Positions 52,865 to 63,001 of a stretch of 64,000 bases of DNA are shown here, in pieces (the first letter of the stretch is position 1; each line of letters begins with the position of its first letter). Under the pieces are notes generated by a model, which saw only the letters and a program-made list of their open reading frames with translations, did not search any database and was not told where the DNA came from. The translations under genes were made by a program, and so were the position numbers. This DNA is from Candidatus Scybalomonas excrementigallinarum. Lineage in GTDB: Bacteria; Bacillota; Clostridia; Lachnospirales; Lachnospiraceae. Where the stretch lies: positions 1-64,000 of the forward strand of contig DVIZ01000081.1 of assembly GCA_018710905.1 (NCBI GenBank), in the 5' to 3' direction.

Positions 52865-55402
52865 ATGAGAACCAAAAAAAGATTCATTGCTTTTGCATTA
52901 GCTTCTGCAATGCTTATCACTGCTATGCCAGCTTCTGTTGCCACTGTAAAAGCAGCTACAACACCTACATTAACCGTAAGTAAGAAATACTTAAAAGTAG
53001 GCGATTCTTCCAAAATGTATATCAAAAATAAAGTGAAAGGTGCTACTTATAAATTCACAAGCAGCAATTCGAAAATCGCTTCTATTAATTCCAAAACAGG
53101 AGCAATTAAAGGTGTCGCTGTTGGAAAATGTAAAGTTACATTAAAAGCCACTGTCAATAAAAAGACTTATACAAGCAGTGCCACTATTATTGTAAAAGAA
53201 CACGCCCAAACAATAGAATTTGCTATCGATGATGAAACATTAACACTTCCAGTTGGAGAGAATGTTTACACATTTAAAACCGTTATGACTACAGAGACAG
53301 GTGGAAAATGTACGGATTATGATTACTTTGTTATTCCAGAAGATACCAACACTGCTGGTGCTACTATCGACGCTTCCAAAGGTATTGTAAGTGTTAAAAA
53401 TCCTGGTTCCTTCCAAGTAATCGCGTATGCTTCTACTTCTTGGAACGCCATGTTTAAGAAAAATAGTTATTACGCAAAAAGTGAACCACTTACCGTTACC
53501 GTTCCTACTACACTAGAAACTTCTATGGCATCGGTAAATACGATTAAGTTGAAATCTAATATTTCACTTTCTAAATATTCAAAAGATGACTATGTCGTTA
53601 CAAGTGAAGGCACTGGTCAAGTTTTAAAAGTGACTGATCTAGAACTTTCTTCCGATGGAAAAGAAGTGACTCTTACCACTTCTAATACATTCGGAAAAGG
53701 GGATACTTATACCGTTTCTTTAGCGGACCAAAATCTTTTAGACTCTTTTGTTGCTAATTATGGTACGATTGATAAAATTGTTGCCAATGATAATCAATCT
53801 ATCGCTCCAAACGTAGCAACACCTCTTGACTATACGATTTATGATGAAAATGGAGTGGACATTACAAAATTATATCCACATACAATGGCAGGATTTGATT
53901 TTATTTTTGAACCAAGTAGCACGACTTTAGATGACTATGGCCGTATTACGCTTCCAACAAAGAGCTCTTATGCGTTCTATACGATCCGCTATACTTACTT
54001 AGATAGCTCTAATAAAAAACAAGTAATTGAAAGTAATCGTGGACGCGTTACCGCTTCTGGATCTAACTTAAAAGCATTACAAAGCTACAGTATTTCTACC
54101 AATACAAACTTAGACTATTCCGATGCTGTCCATTCTGTAGCCGTAGGAGAGTCAAACTATAAACTTTATTGCTTATTTGAAAATTCTGTTGGTGGCACTC
54201 TTGATACATCAAAGACAACCATCAATAACTTAACCTTCACTTCCAATAACACTTCTATATGTGGAATTGACAGAACAACAGGACTTTTATTCCCTTACAA
54301 AGAAGGTACTGCTAAAATTACAATTAGCGATGGAATTTTCTCTACAGACGTAACAATTACCGTTGGGGAAGCGAAAAAAATAAACTCTCTTGTAGCAAGT
54401 GAGTCCAACATAACCGTTTCGAATTCCTCTGGTTTAAGCAACAGCCAATCCGTTCGTTTTGAACTTCGCGATCAATATGGATCTATTTATAAACTTCCAA
54501 TTACAGGCTCTTCTTATCCAACGGCAAGAATTATATCTGGAAATGAAAATATTGTGACTGTAAACGGAAATACAATTACAAAAACTATGAGCACGATTTA
54601 TACAAGCCCTTCTAGTGGTGTATTTAATTTAACATTTGCGGGAAAAAATAACGGAAGCTGTACGGTGGAAATTAGCTATGCCGGAAAAACTTCTCTCATT
54701 AATGTTACTGTCAAACAGCCTGGAGTCGTATCTACTTATAAGCCAGAACTTTCCAATACGGTTCTTGATCCAAATGTACAAGGCAAAAATTCTGCTATTT
54801 TAAAAGTATATGCGGTGGACGCAAATGGCATTAAAATCAGCACAGTATCCGAAGGTTACTATAGCATCGTTGCATCCGATGGAACGGTTATTGTCCCAAA
54901 TCAAATGATTACCGGCTCTTCTGGAGAAGTTATCGACGCAACAAAATTAAAATTAGCAGATGGAACTTATCGCCTCACTTTCACTTCTGGACCAATTACA
55001 GAATCTACAACCTTCCAAGTGAAAGCCTCTGATGCGATTATCAATCTCGTTCCTCAAAACACAACATCTGCTACTGTAAAAACAAAAGATGATGTAGCAA
55101 CAAAGATCTTTGATTGCTTTAACGTATATTTAAGTGGAAATTCTTCTGCGATTCCAGCTTCTACTTTAGTAACGGGATCTTCTCCACTGTTATCAAATGT
55201 GAAAGTATCCTTTAACTCTTATGACTCTAGATACTTTGACAGTGCCGTAGATTTAGCCATTGGCGGAAGAGATTTTAGCAAAAATTATATTGGCTATACC
55301 GCTAGTATTCGTGTGACTAAAATTTCATTCACTTATCTTGGCCAAACCTTTACTTTTGAACCAAATCAAGATTTAACATTACGTGTTCAAAGCGCTTCTT
55401 AA
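52865..55402 (+). CDS. secreted multi-domain Ig-like (Big_2) surface protein
   Basis: An 845-residue secreted protein. The signal peptide covers about 1-31 (ending VKAAT). A bacterial Ig-like group 2 domain follows (about 33-113: SKKYLKVGDSSKMYIKNKVKGATYKFTSS pattern, split here: SKKYLKVGD and GAIKGVAVGKCKVTLKA). Several further beta-rich Ig-like domains fill the rest, including one near 480-515 (GIDRTTGLLFPYKEGTAKITI). No LPXTG, SLH or catalytic motif was seen. It is probably a structural or adhesive surface protein. It stands alone, with its own promoter and terminator. Confidence 0.82.
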   Translation: MRTKKRFIAFALASAMLITAMPASVATVKAATTPTLTVSKKYLKVGDSSKMYIKNKVKGATYKFTSSNSKIASINSKTGAIKGVAVGKCKVTLKATVNKKTYTSSATIIVKEHAQTIEFAIDDETLTLPVGENVYTFKTVMTTETGGKCTDYDYFVIPEDTNTAGATIDASKGIVSVKNPGSFQVIAYASTSWNAMFKKNSYYAKSEPLTVTVPTTLETSMASVNTIKLKSNISLSKYSKDDYVVTSEGTGQVLKVTDLELSSDGKEVTLTTSNTFGKGDTYTVSLADQNLLDSFVANYGTIDKIVANDNQSIAPNVATPLDYTIYDENGVDITKLYPHTMAGFDFIFEPSSTTLDDYGRITLPTKSSYAFYTIRYTYLDSSNKKQVIESNRGRVTASGSNLKALQSYSISTNTNLDYSDAVHSVAVGESNYKLYCLFENSVGGTLDTSKTTINNLTFTSNNTSICGIDRTTGLLFPYKEGTAKITISDGIFSTDVTITVGEAKKINSLVASESNITVSNSSGLSNSQSVRFELRDQYGSIYKLPITGSSYPTARIISGNENIVTVNGNTITKTMSTIYTSPSSGVFNLTFAGKNNGSCTVEISYAGKTSLINVTVKQPGVVSTYKPELSNTVLDPNVQGKNSAILKVYAVDANGIKISTVSEGYYSIVASDGTVIVPNQMITGSSGEVIDATKLKLADGTYRLTFTSGPITESTTFQVKASDAIINLVPQNTTSATVKTKDDVATKIFDCFNVYLSGNSSAIPASTLVTGSSPLLSNVKVSFNSYDSRYFDSAVDLAIGGRDFSKNYIGYTASIRVTKISFTYLGQTFTFEPNQDLTLRVQSAS

Positions 55403-55433
55403 TTTCACTTTTCCTTTGTAGAAAAGCTATTTT

Positions 55434-55486
55434 AAAAGTGGTATCACATATCAAAAGATCTTTAGTTATGTGATACCACTTTTTTC
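55434..55486 (+). terminator. terminator after the surface protein gene
   Basis: AAAAGTGGTATCACATA, loop, TATGTGATACCACTTTTTT. A 17-bp perfect stem with a T run, about 30 bp after the stop codon. Confidence 0.92.
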
Positions 55487-55554
55487 CTCTCACAACTCAT
55501 AATCGATACAAACTTTTCCATAATTTTCATCAAGAAAACTAAACACAATCCCCC

Positions 55555-55583
55555 TTACAATTTGTTTCAAGATCATATATAAT
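55555..55583 (+). promoter_or_regulatory. promoter of the purine nucleoside phosphorylase gene
   Basis: TTACAA (55555-55560), 17-bp spacer, TATAAT (55578-55583), about 50 bp before the ATG. Confidence 0.7.
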
Positions 55584-55632
55584 GTCTTTATAAAACACAA
55601 TTATTATTTAAACTTTTAAGGAGGCTATTGTT

Positions 55633-56469
55633 ATGACAAGTGCGTACAAAAGATTATTAGATTGCTATGAAAGTATCAAAGATAGAATTCCTTTTACACC
55701 TAAAGTTGCTTTAATTCTTGGTTCTGGGCTTGGTGACTATGCAGACGGTATCCAAGTAGAAGCGGAAATCGATTATCATGAAATTAAAAATTTCCCTGTT
55801 TCTACCGTTGCAGGTCATAAAGGCCGTTTTGTATTTGGGCATGTTGATGAAGTGCCTGTTGTTATTATGCAAGGCCGCGTTCATTATTATGAAGGATATT
55901 CCATGGAAGATGTAGTTCTCCCAACTCGACTTATGAAAATGATGGGTGCTGAAATCTTATTTTTAACAAACGCTGCTGGCGGTGTTAATTACGACTTTAA
56001 TGTTGGAGATTTTATGCTCATTACCGATCAAATTTCAGACTTTGTTCCATCTCCTTTAATCGGACCAAATATTGATGAACTTGGATTACGTTTCTGCGAT
56101 ATGAGCAATATCTATCGTACCGAACTTTGTACTATTATTAAAGAAACTGCTAAAGAATTGCAAATTCCTTTACAAGAAGGTGTTTATATCCAGCTTTCAG
56201 GTCCAAACTTCGAAACTCCTCATGAAGTAAAAATGTGCCGTATTCTCGGTGCGGATGCTGTTGGTATGAGCACAGCTTGTGAAGCAATTGCAGCAAACCA
56301 TATGGGAATGAAAATCTGTGGAATTAGCTGTATTTCCAACTTAGGAGCTGGTATGAGTGAAGAACCTCTAAGCCATACCGAAGTACAAGAGACAGCCGAT
56401 CGCGTTGCTCCATTATTTAAGCAACTGATTACAGAGTCCATCAAAAACATTGCAAAAACTTTAGCATAA
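55633..56469 (+). CDS. purine-nucleoside phosphorylase (trimeric type)
   Basis: A 278-residue enzyme that splits inosine/guanosine-type nucleosides with phosphate into base and ribose 1-phosphate. The phosphate loop LGSGLGDYAD, the GRVHYYEGY motif and TNAAGGVN are all typical of the class II trimeric group. SGPNFETPHEVK and DAVGMSTACEA form the base site. AAGGAGG precedes the ATG. Its neighbours suggest it may also accept 5'-methylthioinosine or 5'-deoxyinosine. Confidence 0.93.
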   Translation: MTSAYKRLLDCYESIKDRIPFTPKVALILGSGLGDYADGIQVEAEIDYHEIKNFPVSTVAGHKGRFVFGHVDEVPVVIMQGRVHYYEGYSMEDVVLPTRLMKMMGAEILFLTNAAGGVNYDFNVGDFMLITDQISDFVPSPLIGPNIDELGLRFCDMSNIYRTELCTIIKETAKELQIPLQEGVYIQLSGPNFETPHEVKMCRILGADAVGMSTACEAIAANHMGMKICGISCISNLGAGMSEEPLSHTEVQETADRVAPLFKQLITESIKNIAKTLA

Positions 56470-56630
56470 GCTCTCTTTTGCTGTCAGGGAATTATTATTT
56501 TAAAGAATACAGATGCTTTCCACATAAAGAAATCTTTCCTAGATATTGTGTGGAAAACATTTTCTAAAACATAAATACTATTTTTAAATATAAGCCATAC
56601 TAGAAATTACATAGATAAAGGAGGAATCTT

Positions 56631-57719
56631 ATGGATTCTTTACAACAAGTAACACACATTGACAACGTAAAATTAAATGAGGACGAAACAAAAGTCGTTA
56701 TCATTGATCAGACACAACTTCCAAATGAAACCGAATATTTAACACTTGGAACAGCAAAAGATCTTTATGATGCTATTTTTGAATTAAAAGTCCGTGGAGC
56801 ACCTGCTATTGGTATCTGTGCAGGTTATGGTATTTACGTTCTCGCTCGCACAATTGAGACAGAGGATTATAATACTTTCTATGAAAAATTTGTGGAATAC
56901 AAAGACTATTTAAATTCTTCTCGTCCAACTGCTGTTAATTTAAGCTGGGCATTAAATCGTATGGAACGAGTGGTAACCGATAACAAAGAAAAACCTGTGA
57001 CAGAAATTAAACAACTTCTCTTAGCCGAAAGCAAAGAAATTCAAGCAGAAGATATGAGAATGTGTAAAGCCATCTCTGAATATGGTCTTTCTTTAATTAA
57101 AGATGGTGACGGTATTTTAACACACTGTAATGCAGGACCACTGGCAACTTCTCGTTATGGTACTGCTTTAGGACCACTCTTTTTAGGAAAAGAACGTGGT
57201 ATGAATTTCAAAGTATTTGCCGATGAAACAAGACCACTTCTTCAAGGAGCTCGTTTAACTTCTTATGAGCTTCAAAAAGGTGGAATCGATGTTACTTTAA
57301 TCTGTGATAACATGGCAAGTATCGTTATGAAAAATGGTTGGGTTAACGCTTGTTTTGTTGGTTGTGATCGCATTGCAGCAAATGGAGATGCAGCGAATAA
57401 AATTGGAACAAGCGGGGTTGCTATTTTAGCAAAATATTACGATATTCCTTTCTATGTATTAGGGCCAACTTCTACCATCGATATGAACTGCAAAACAGGA
57501 GAAGACATTGAAATCGAACTTCGCAATCCAGATGAAATTCGTGAAAAATTCTATGAAAAACCAATGGCATTAAAAGAAGTCAAATGCTACAACCCTGCTT
57601 TCGACGTAACCGATCATGAATTGATCGCTGGTATTGTCACAGAGTACGGAATTGCTCGTCCACCATATACAGAAAGTTTAAAAGAAATCTTTGAAAGAAA
57701 AATGAAAGAATCTTTTTAA
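56631..57719 (+). CDS. mtnA: S-methyl-5-thioribose-1-phosphate isomerase
   Basis: A 362-residue aldose-ketose isomerase of the methionine salvage pathway, turning methylthioribose 1-phosphate into the ribulose form. [13 protein letters not shown] at the N terminus, the catalytic Cys in [19 protein letters not shown] and the catalytic Asp in [10 protein letters not shown] are present. MtnA homologues also act on 5-deoxyribose 1-phosphate. No mtnB/C/D gene or aldolase lies in the window. A TTTCCACA...TGTGGAAA inverted repeat lies upstream at 56517-56556. Confidence 0.94.
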   Translation: MDSLQQVTHIDNVKLNEDETKVVIIDQTQLPNETEYLTLGTAKDLYDAIFELKVRGAPAIGICAGYGIYVLARTIETEDYNTFYEKFVEYKDYLNSSRPTAVNLSWALNRMERVVTDNKEKPVTEIKQLLLAESKEIQAEDMRMCKAISEYGLSLIKDGDGILTHCNAGPLATSRYGTALGPLFLGKERGMNFKVFADETRPLLQGARLTSYELQKGGIDVTLICDNMASIVMKNGWVNACFVGCDRIAANGDAANKIGTSGVAILAKYYDIPFYVLGPTSTIDMNCKTGEDIEIELRNPDEIREKFYEKPMALKEVKCYNPAFDVTDHELIAGIVTEYGIARPPYTESLKEIFERKMKESF

Positions 57720-57784
57720 TAGGTAAAAACTGTAACTTCGAAAGAAAATTTTTAGATTACCTTATTGAAATGCAAGAAATAACG

Positions 57785-57813
57785 TTGTCAAACAAATACT
57801 ATGATGTTAGAAT
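57785..57813 (+). promoter_or_regulatory. promoter of the nucleoside importer operon
   Basis: TTGTCA (57785-57790), 17-bp spacer, TAGAAT (57808-57813), about 60 bp before the lipoprotein start. Confidence 0.7.
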
Positions 57814-57873
57814 GAGGTTATAGTATGAAATGACTCCAAACTGAAAATCTCGCATAATATGAAGGAGGAATAT

Positions 57874-59061
57874 ATGATGAGAAAGAAATTTTTAGCCGTG
57901 TTAATGACTTCGGTATTTGCTGTAACTATGCTTGCAGGGTGTGGAAATAGCAACAGTGGTACAACAACTGCAACAAATGCATCTACAAATGAAGGACAAA
58001 CTTCTGCTGGTGATACAGAAAAAAATGAAGCATTAAATATCGCTATTGTATCCAGTCCAAATGGTGTCGATGATGGTTCTTTCAATGAAGATAACTATAA
58101 TGGTGTATTGAGTTTCATTGAAAAATTCCCTGATTCTAAAGTAACTCCAATTCGTGAAGAAACAGGAGTTCCTGCAAACGTTGTTGAAAAAATTTCTACA
58201 GAAGCTGCCAACTATGATGTTATGGTATGTCTTGGTTTCCAAGCTGCGGGCATTGGTACTGTTGCTCAGGACAACCCAGATGTAGATTTTATTTTAGTAG
58301 ATAGCTATCCAACAGATGCAGATGGCAATACAATAGAACTTGACAACGTATATGCTATGTTATTTGCAGAACAAGAAAGCGGTTTCTTTGCTGGTATGGC
58401 AGCTGCACTGGAAACAACAAGTAATAAAGTTGCTGTTGTAACGGCACAGACTTTCCCATCTAACATCAACTATCAATATGGTTTTGAAGCTGGTGTCAAC
58501 TATGTAAACAAAAAATATAACAAATCTGTGGAATGTGTTGAAATCAAATCTTATGCTGGTTCTGTAAGCGGTGAAGATATCGGTGGTAACTACACAGGTA
58601 ACTTCAACGACGAAGCAACTGGTAAAGTTCTTGGAGAAGCATTAATCAAAGAAGGCTGTGACATTATCTTCGTAGCAGCTGGTGCTTCTGGAAATGGTGT
58701 ATTCACAGCTGCCAAAGAGGCTGGTAATGTAAAAGTAATTGGATGTGACGTTGACCAATACGATGATGGTGTAAATGGTACAAAAGATAATATCATTTTA
58801 ACATCTGTATTAAAAGTTATGAGCTTAAACGTAGACAAACAGTTAACAGCCATTGCAGAAGGAACATTTAAAGGTGGAAATGTATTATTACAAGCAGATA
58901 CAGATTCTACTGGCTATGTAAAAGCAGAAGGAAGAAACCAATTATCTGAAGATACAATTTCAAAACTTGATGAAGCATATGCATTAGTAAAAGATGGAAC
59001 TATCGTTCCTCCATCATCTACAAGTGACACTACACCAGAGGACTTCCCTGGCTTAAACTAA
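57874..59061 (+). CDS. BMP-family nucleoside-binding lipoprotein
   Basis: A 395-residue substrate-binding lipoprotein. The lipobox MLAGC lies near residue 22, and a Thr/Ser/Asn-rich linker follows. The BMP/PnrA fold (from about 55) begins NIAIVSSPNGVDDGSFNEDNYNG when written in parts: VSSPNGVDDGSFNED. These proteins bind purine nucleosides. The ATG at 57874 is 5 nt after GGAGG; the ATG at 57877 is equally possible. Confidence 0.93.
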   Translation: MMRKKFLAVLMTSVFAVTMLAGCGNSNSGTTTATNASTNEGQTSAGDTEKNEALNIAIVSSPNGVDDGSFNEDNYNGVLSFIEKFPDSKVTPIREETGVPANVVEKISTEAANYDVMVCLGFQAAGIGTVAQDNPDVDFILVDSYPTDADGNTIELDNVYAMLFAEQESGFFAGMAAALETTSNKVAVVTAQTFPSNINYQYGFEAGVNYVNKKYNKSVECVEIKSYAGSVSGEDIGGNYTGNFNDEATGKVLGEALIKEGCDIIFVAAGASGNGVFTAAKEAGNVKVIGCDVDQYDDGVNGTKDNIILTSVLKVMSLNVDKQLTAIAEGTFKGGNVLLQADTDSTGYVKAEGRNQLSEDTISKLDEAYALVKDGTIVPPSSTSDTTPEDFPGLN

Positions 59062-59086
59062 TATTTTTATAAAAAATATGACTTCT

Positions 59087-59126
59087 GGGACAGTTCATTG
59101 CGACTGCGATGTGCTGTCCTTTCTTT
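59087..59126 (+). terminator. possible attenuating hairpin after the binding-protein gene
   Basis: GGGACAGTTCATTGC, GACT, GCGATGTGCTGTCC, followed by TTTCTTTT. It may stop part of transcription so that the lipoprotein is made in excess over the ATPase and permeases. Confidence 0.5.
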
Positions 59127-59259
59127 TGCGTGAAAGATATAAACTATATTATATTTTAGAACTCTTATTGAAACTCTGAGAAACGCGCTTTGTAAGTTTC
59201 TCATGTTCGTAGGCAGTCGTAAAACTTGACGGATTGCCTTCGCATAAATCATATAAAAC
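59093..59259 (+). repeat. dispersed leader element, copy C
   Basis: Plus strand core 59177-59259: TGAGAAACGCGCTTTG...GTTTCTCATGTTCGTAGGCAGTCG, then the tail GCCTTCGCATAAAT...AAAAC, ending two bases before the GGAG of the ATPase gene. It matches copy A in the same orientation relative to the downstream gene. Weaker similarity reaches back to GTTCATTG at 59093. Confidence 0.6.
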
Positions 59260-59271
59260 AGGAGAACGCCT

Positions 59272-60810
59272 ATGTCAGAACAATATATCGTAGAAATGCG
59301 GAATATTACCAAAAGGTTTCCAGGTATCACTGCTAATGATAATGTAACGATTCAAATTAAGAAAGGAGAGATCTACGCTCTTCTTGGTGAAAATGGAGCT
59401 GGTAAATCCACATTGATGAGTATGCTCTTTGGTATGTATGAACCCGATGAAGGAGAAATTTATATTCGTGGACAAAAAGTAAATATCTCTTCTCCAAATC
59501 ATGCAACAAAATTAAATATCGGTATGGTACATCAGCATTTTAAATTAGTGTCCAACTATACAATCGGAGAAAATATTATTATGGGAATGGAACCTACAAA
59601 AAAATTTTTAGGCCTTTTCCCAATGGTGGACTTAAAAAAAGCAAATCAAGAGATACGCGATCTTTCCATTCAATATGGACTTGAAGTAGACCCAACACAG
59701 CTCATTGAAAATGTCAATGTTTCCATTCAACAGCGTGTAGAAATTTTAAAAATGCTTTATCGTGAAGCGGAAATTCTCATTTTCGATGAACCAACAGCGG
59801 TATTGACACCACAGGAAATCGAATTCCTTTTAAAAATCATTAAAGGACTCCGTGATAATGGCAAGACAATTATTCTCATCACACATAAACTAGAAGAAAT
59901 CAAACAAGTTGCTGATCGCTGTGCTATTTTAAATCGTGGAAAATTAATTGACGTACTAGACGTAAAAACAACTTCTACAAAAGAAATGGCAAACTTAATG
60001 GTCGGACGTGAAGTTTCTTTCACTACAAATAAAAAACCTGCTCAATTTAAAGATGTCATTTTAGAGGTCAAAGATCTCTGCGTAAAGAACCAAGATAACT
60101 TTGAAGTAGTAAAACATGCTTCTTTCTCCATTCACGGAGGAGAAATTTTTGCCATCGCTGGGGTATCTGGCAATGGACAAGTAGAAATTGCGGATGCCAT
60201 CGCTGGACTCACAAAGGTGTCTAACGGTAATATCTTTTTAAATGGTGTTGATATTACAAATTATTCCATCCGTAAGAGAACATTAGAAGGTATCTCATAC
60301 ATTCCAGAAGACCGTCAAGTTTATGGTCTTGTTCTTGACTTCTCATTAAAAGATAACATCGCGTTAAAGACATATTATCAAGAACCATTTTCTAGCAAAC
60401 ACGGCATTTTAAATCAAGCTAAGTTTGAAGAGTATGGTAATAAACTCATCGAACGCTATGATATTCGAAGCAGTCAAGGTACCATGACACAAGTCCGCTC
60501 TATGAGTGGTGGTAACCAACAAAAAGCGATTATCGGCCGTGAAATTGAACTTCAATCTCCACTTATGATTTTCGTTCAACCAACACGTGGTCTTGATATC
60601 GGTGCTATTGAAAATATTCATAAACAGATTATTGCAGAACGTGATAAAGGAAAAGCGATTCTTTTAATCTCTTTAGAATTAGATGAAATTATGAATTGTG
60701 CAGATACCATTGGTGTTATTTATAATGGAGAACTCCAAAAAATTGCACCTGCTGCTTCCCTTACAACAAATCAGGTAGGCGAATTTATGATGGGGGTGAA
60801 AAATAAATGA
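59272..60810 (+). CDS. nucleoside ABC importer ATPase (two fused ATPase domains)
   Basis: A 512-residue protein with two ABC domains. The first has Walker A GENGAGKSTLM and Walker B EILIFDEPTAVLTPQE, with a weak signature. The second has a degenerate Walker A (GVSGNGQVE) and the signature MSGGNQQKAIIGRE. This is the YufO/NupA pattern for BMP-type importers. It overlaps the first permease gene by 4 bp. AGGAG lies 7 nt before the ATG, directly after repeat copy C. Confidence 0.94.
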   Translation: MSEQYIVEMRNITKRFPGITANDNVTIQIKKGEIYALLGENGAGKSTLMSMLFGMYEPDEGEIYIRGQKVNISSPNHATKLNIGMVHQHFKLVSNYTIGENIIMGMEPTKKFLGLFPMVDLKKANQEIRDLSIQYGLEVDPTQLIENVNVSIQQRVEILKMLYREAEILIFDEPTAVLTPQEIEFLLKIIKGLRDNGKTIILITHKLEEIKQVADRCAILNRGKLIDVLDVKTTSTKEMANLMVGREVSFTTNKKPAQFKDVILEVKDLCVKNQDNFEVVKHASFSIHGGEIFAIAGVSGNGQVEIADAIAGLTKVSNGNIFLNGVDITNYSIRKRTLEGISYIPEDRQVYGLVLDFSLKDNIALKTYYQEPFSSKHGILNQAKFEEYGNKLIERYDIRSSQGTMTQVRSMSGGNQQKAIIGREIELQSPLMIFVQPTRGLDIGAIENIHKQIIAERDKGKAILLISLELDEIMNCADTIGVIYNGELQKIAPAASLTTNQVGEFMMGVKNK

Positions 60811-61940
60811 AAAAATTCTTTGTAAAAATCCTTGGAAATGAGAAAAGGCAAGCTATCACAATTCCTTTATTTTCTATCCTTATCAGTTTAATTGTAGGAA
60901 TGATTTTAATCGCAGCTCTTGGCAAAAACCCATTTACTGCTTATTTGAACTTATTACAAGGAAGCGGTCTTTTCCCAAAACCAAAATACTCCGCTTATCA
61001 GGGTATGTTAACCGATTTCACAAGCTTCCTTAATATGATGACGCCAATGCTATTTGCATCTTTAGCAGTTGCAGTTGCTTTAAAAGCAGGTCTCTTTAAT
61101 ATTGGTGTATCTGGACAAATGTTAACCGCTGGTTTTATCGCCTCTGTAACTGTTGGATATAGCCAATTAGTAGCACCAGTTGCCAAACCACTTGTCTTAA
61201 TCATCGGTATTTTAGCAGGTGCTCTCGTCGGTTGCTTAATCGGATTTTTGAAATATAAATTTAATATTAATGAAGTTGTATCTTCTATTATGTTAAACTA
61301 TATCGCTCAATATTTATTCAGCTTCTTTATTAATACTCGCTATATTGACGATATTTCAAGACAATCTATCGCTGTAAAAGAGGCTTCTAGACTGACTTTA
61401 TTAAAAACACCAATCGGTAATTTAAAAGTGGATCTTCCTCTTGGAATTATTCTTGCAATCATTATTGCAATTGGAATAAAATTTCTTCTTGATCGTACAA
61501 GACTAGGATATGAAATCAAAACGGTTGGTTCCAATCGAGAAGCTGCTCGTTATGCTGGTATCAATGTAGGAAAAACTATGGTTCTTTCTATGGTTCTTTC
61601 TGGCGCTTTAGCAGGGCTTGCTGGTGTTACTTATTACCTTGGATACGTTCAATCCATTCAGCCAAAAGTACTTGCTTCCACTGGATTTGATGCCATCGCT
61701 GTAGCTCTTTTAGGAAATAGCAACCCAATCGGTATTATCTTCTCATCCTTCTTGATTACTGCGGTTACAAAAGGAAGTGGCTATATGAACTCTGCTTCTG
61801 GAATTGAAACAGAGATCGCTTCTGTTATCACGGGACTCATTTTATTATTTAGTGCTTGTGGTGCTTTCTTACGTCATCTCGTAAAACGTTGGAAAACAGA
61901 AATAGAAGAACAAGAACAAACAAGAAAGGAGAGTAAATAA
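60807..61940 (+). CDS. nucleoside ABC importer permease 1 (YufP-like)
   Basis: A 377-residue membrane protein of the BPD_transp_2 family with eight or more helices. NIGVSGQMLTAGF and SNREAARYAGINVGKTM are the family motifs; the latter contains the ATPase contact. The ATG overlaps the ATPase stop codon, and the stop overlaps the next ATG, showing tight coupling. Confidence 0.93.
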   Translation: MKKFFVKILGNEKRQAITIPLFSILISLIVGMILIAALGKNPFTAYLNLLQGSGLFPKPKYSAYQGMLTDFTSFLNMMTPMLFASLAVAVALKAGLFNIGVSGQMLTAGFIASVTVGYSQLVAPVAKPLVLIIGILAGALVGCLIGFLKYKFNINEVVSSIMLNYIAQYLFSFFINTRYIDDISRQSIAVKEASRLTLLKTPIGNLKVDLPLGIILAIIIAIGIKFLLDRTRLGYEIKTVGSNREAARYAGINVGKTMVLSMVLSGALAGLAGVTYYLGYVQSIQPKVLASTGFDAIAVALLGNSNPIGIIFSSFLITAVTKGSGYMNSASGIETEIASVITGLILLFSACGAFLRHLVKRWKTEIEEQEQTRKESK

Positions 61941-62899
61941 TGGAGACAATTATTATTGATGGTTTATCCTTTGCCTTACCACTGTTTATTATGGCAATCG
62001 GTGGAATTTATAGTGAACGCAGTGGTATTACAAACCTAGCAATCGAAGGTTTACAAGGGTTTGGTGCCTTTGTAGGTGCTCTCTTTGTTGTTCTCGTTGC
62101 TGGAACAGCAGGTACAGATTCTCAACCAGTCTTTTACCTTTCTTTCCTTTTTGCAATGATTGGCGGTATGATTTACGCCTTATTACACGCGCTACTTTGT
62201 ATTAAATTCAAAGCAAATCAAGTTATCAGTGGTGTCGTTATCAACATTCTTGCAATGGCACTCACTTCTTTCTTAACAAAACAAATTAATAAAAGTGTCT
62301 TCAATGCCCCTTCTGATAAGTTCCAGCTTGGAGTTTCTACAAGATTCTCTATTCCTGTTCTTTCTGATATTCCTGTCATTGGAGCATTCTTTAAGAATTT
62401 ATATCCATTCGAGATTATCATTCTCGTGATTGCATTTATCGCTTGGTTTGTATTATACAAAACACGTTATGGTCTTCACCTTCGTGCTTGTGGTGATAAC
62501 CCTCATGCAGTTGATGCAGCTGGTAGAAATGTGGCGAAAATTCGTACCGTAGCGGTTATGATATCTGGTGCTTTATCTGGTATTGGTGGTATGTGCTTTG
62601 CTTACTCCATCTCTGCTAAGTTTTCAAGCAGTATCTATGTGGGATATGGTTACTTAGCCATCGCCGCTCTTATTTTCGGAAACTGGAAAATTCTTCCAAC
62701 ACTTGGCGCTTGTTTAATCTTTGGATTTGCTCGTTCTGCTGGATATCAGCTCGTTCAGGTTCTCGAAAAACCAAGCAGTTATTCCGATCTCGTTATGATT
62801 CTTCCATATGTGCTTACGTTGTTATTGTTGATTTTCTTCTCCAAATACAACCGTTCTCCAAAAGCACTTGGCGAGATTTATGATAAAGGAAAACGTTAA
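61940..62899 (+). CDS. nucleoside ABC importer permease 2 (YufQ-like)
   Basis: A 319-residue membrane protein of the same family. NLAIEGLQGFGAFVGAL near the N terminus and ACGDNPHAVDAAGRNVAKIRT in the coupling loop are clear. It is last in the lipoprotein-ATPase-permease-permease importer set. A terminator-like hairpin follows. Confidence 0.93.
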   Translation: METIIIDGLSFALPLFIMAIGGIYSERSGITNLAIEGLQGFGAFVGALFVVLVAGTAGTDSQPVFYLSFLFAMIGGMIYALLHALLCIKFKANQVISGVVINILAMALTSFLTKQINKSVFNAPSDKFQLGVSTRFSIPVLSDIPVIGAFFKNLYPFEIIILVIAFIAWFVLYKTRYGLHLRACGDNPHAVDAAGRNVAKIRTVAVMISGALSGIGGMCFAYSISAKFSSSIYVGYGYLAIAALIFGNWKILPTLGACLIFGFARSAGYQLVQVLEKPSSYSDLVMILPYVLTLLLLIFFSKYNRSPKALGEIYDKGKR

Positions 62900-62912
62900 T
62901 TAACAATTTATG

Positions 62913-62980
62913 TATGCTCCCTCTTTCCATTGAAATAGAGCTTTCTCATTCTATTCTTTACAAAAGAGGGAGTATTTTTT
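62913..62980 (+). terminator. terminator after the importer operon
   Basis: GCTCCCTCTTT pairs with AAAGAGGGAGT across a loop of about 36 nt and is followed by ATTTTTT. It ends about 20 bp before the next ATG, so it could also control the downstream gene. Confidence 0.65.
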
Positions 62981-63001
62981 ATATCAAAGGAGAGTGTTTT
63001 T

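Noticed and set aside
56470-56630. SAM riboswitch before mtnA
   Set aside because: No S-box blocks were seen; only a TTTCCACA inverted repeat without a T run.
57720-57765. AGGTAA...TTACCT hairpin after mtnA as a terminator
   Set aside because: Short stem, large loop and no real T run.
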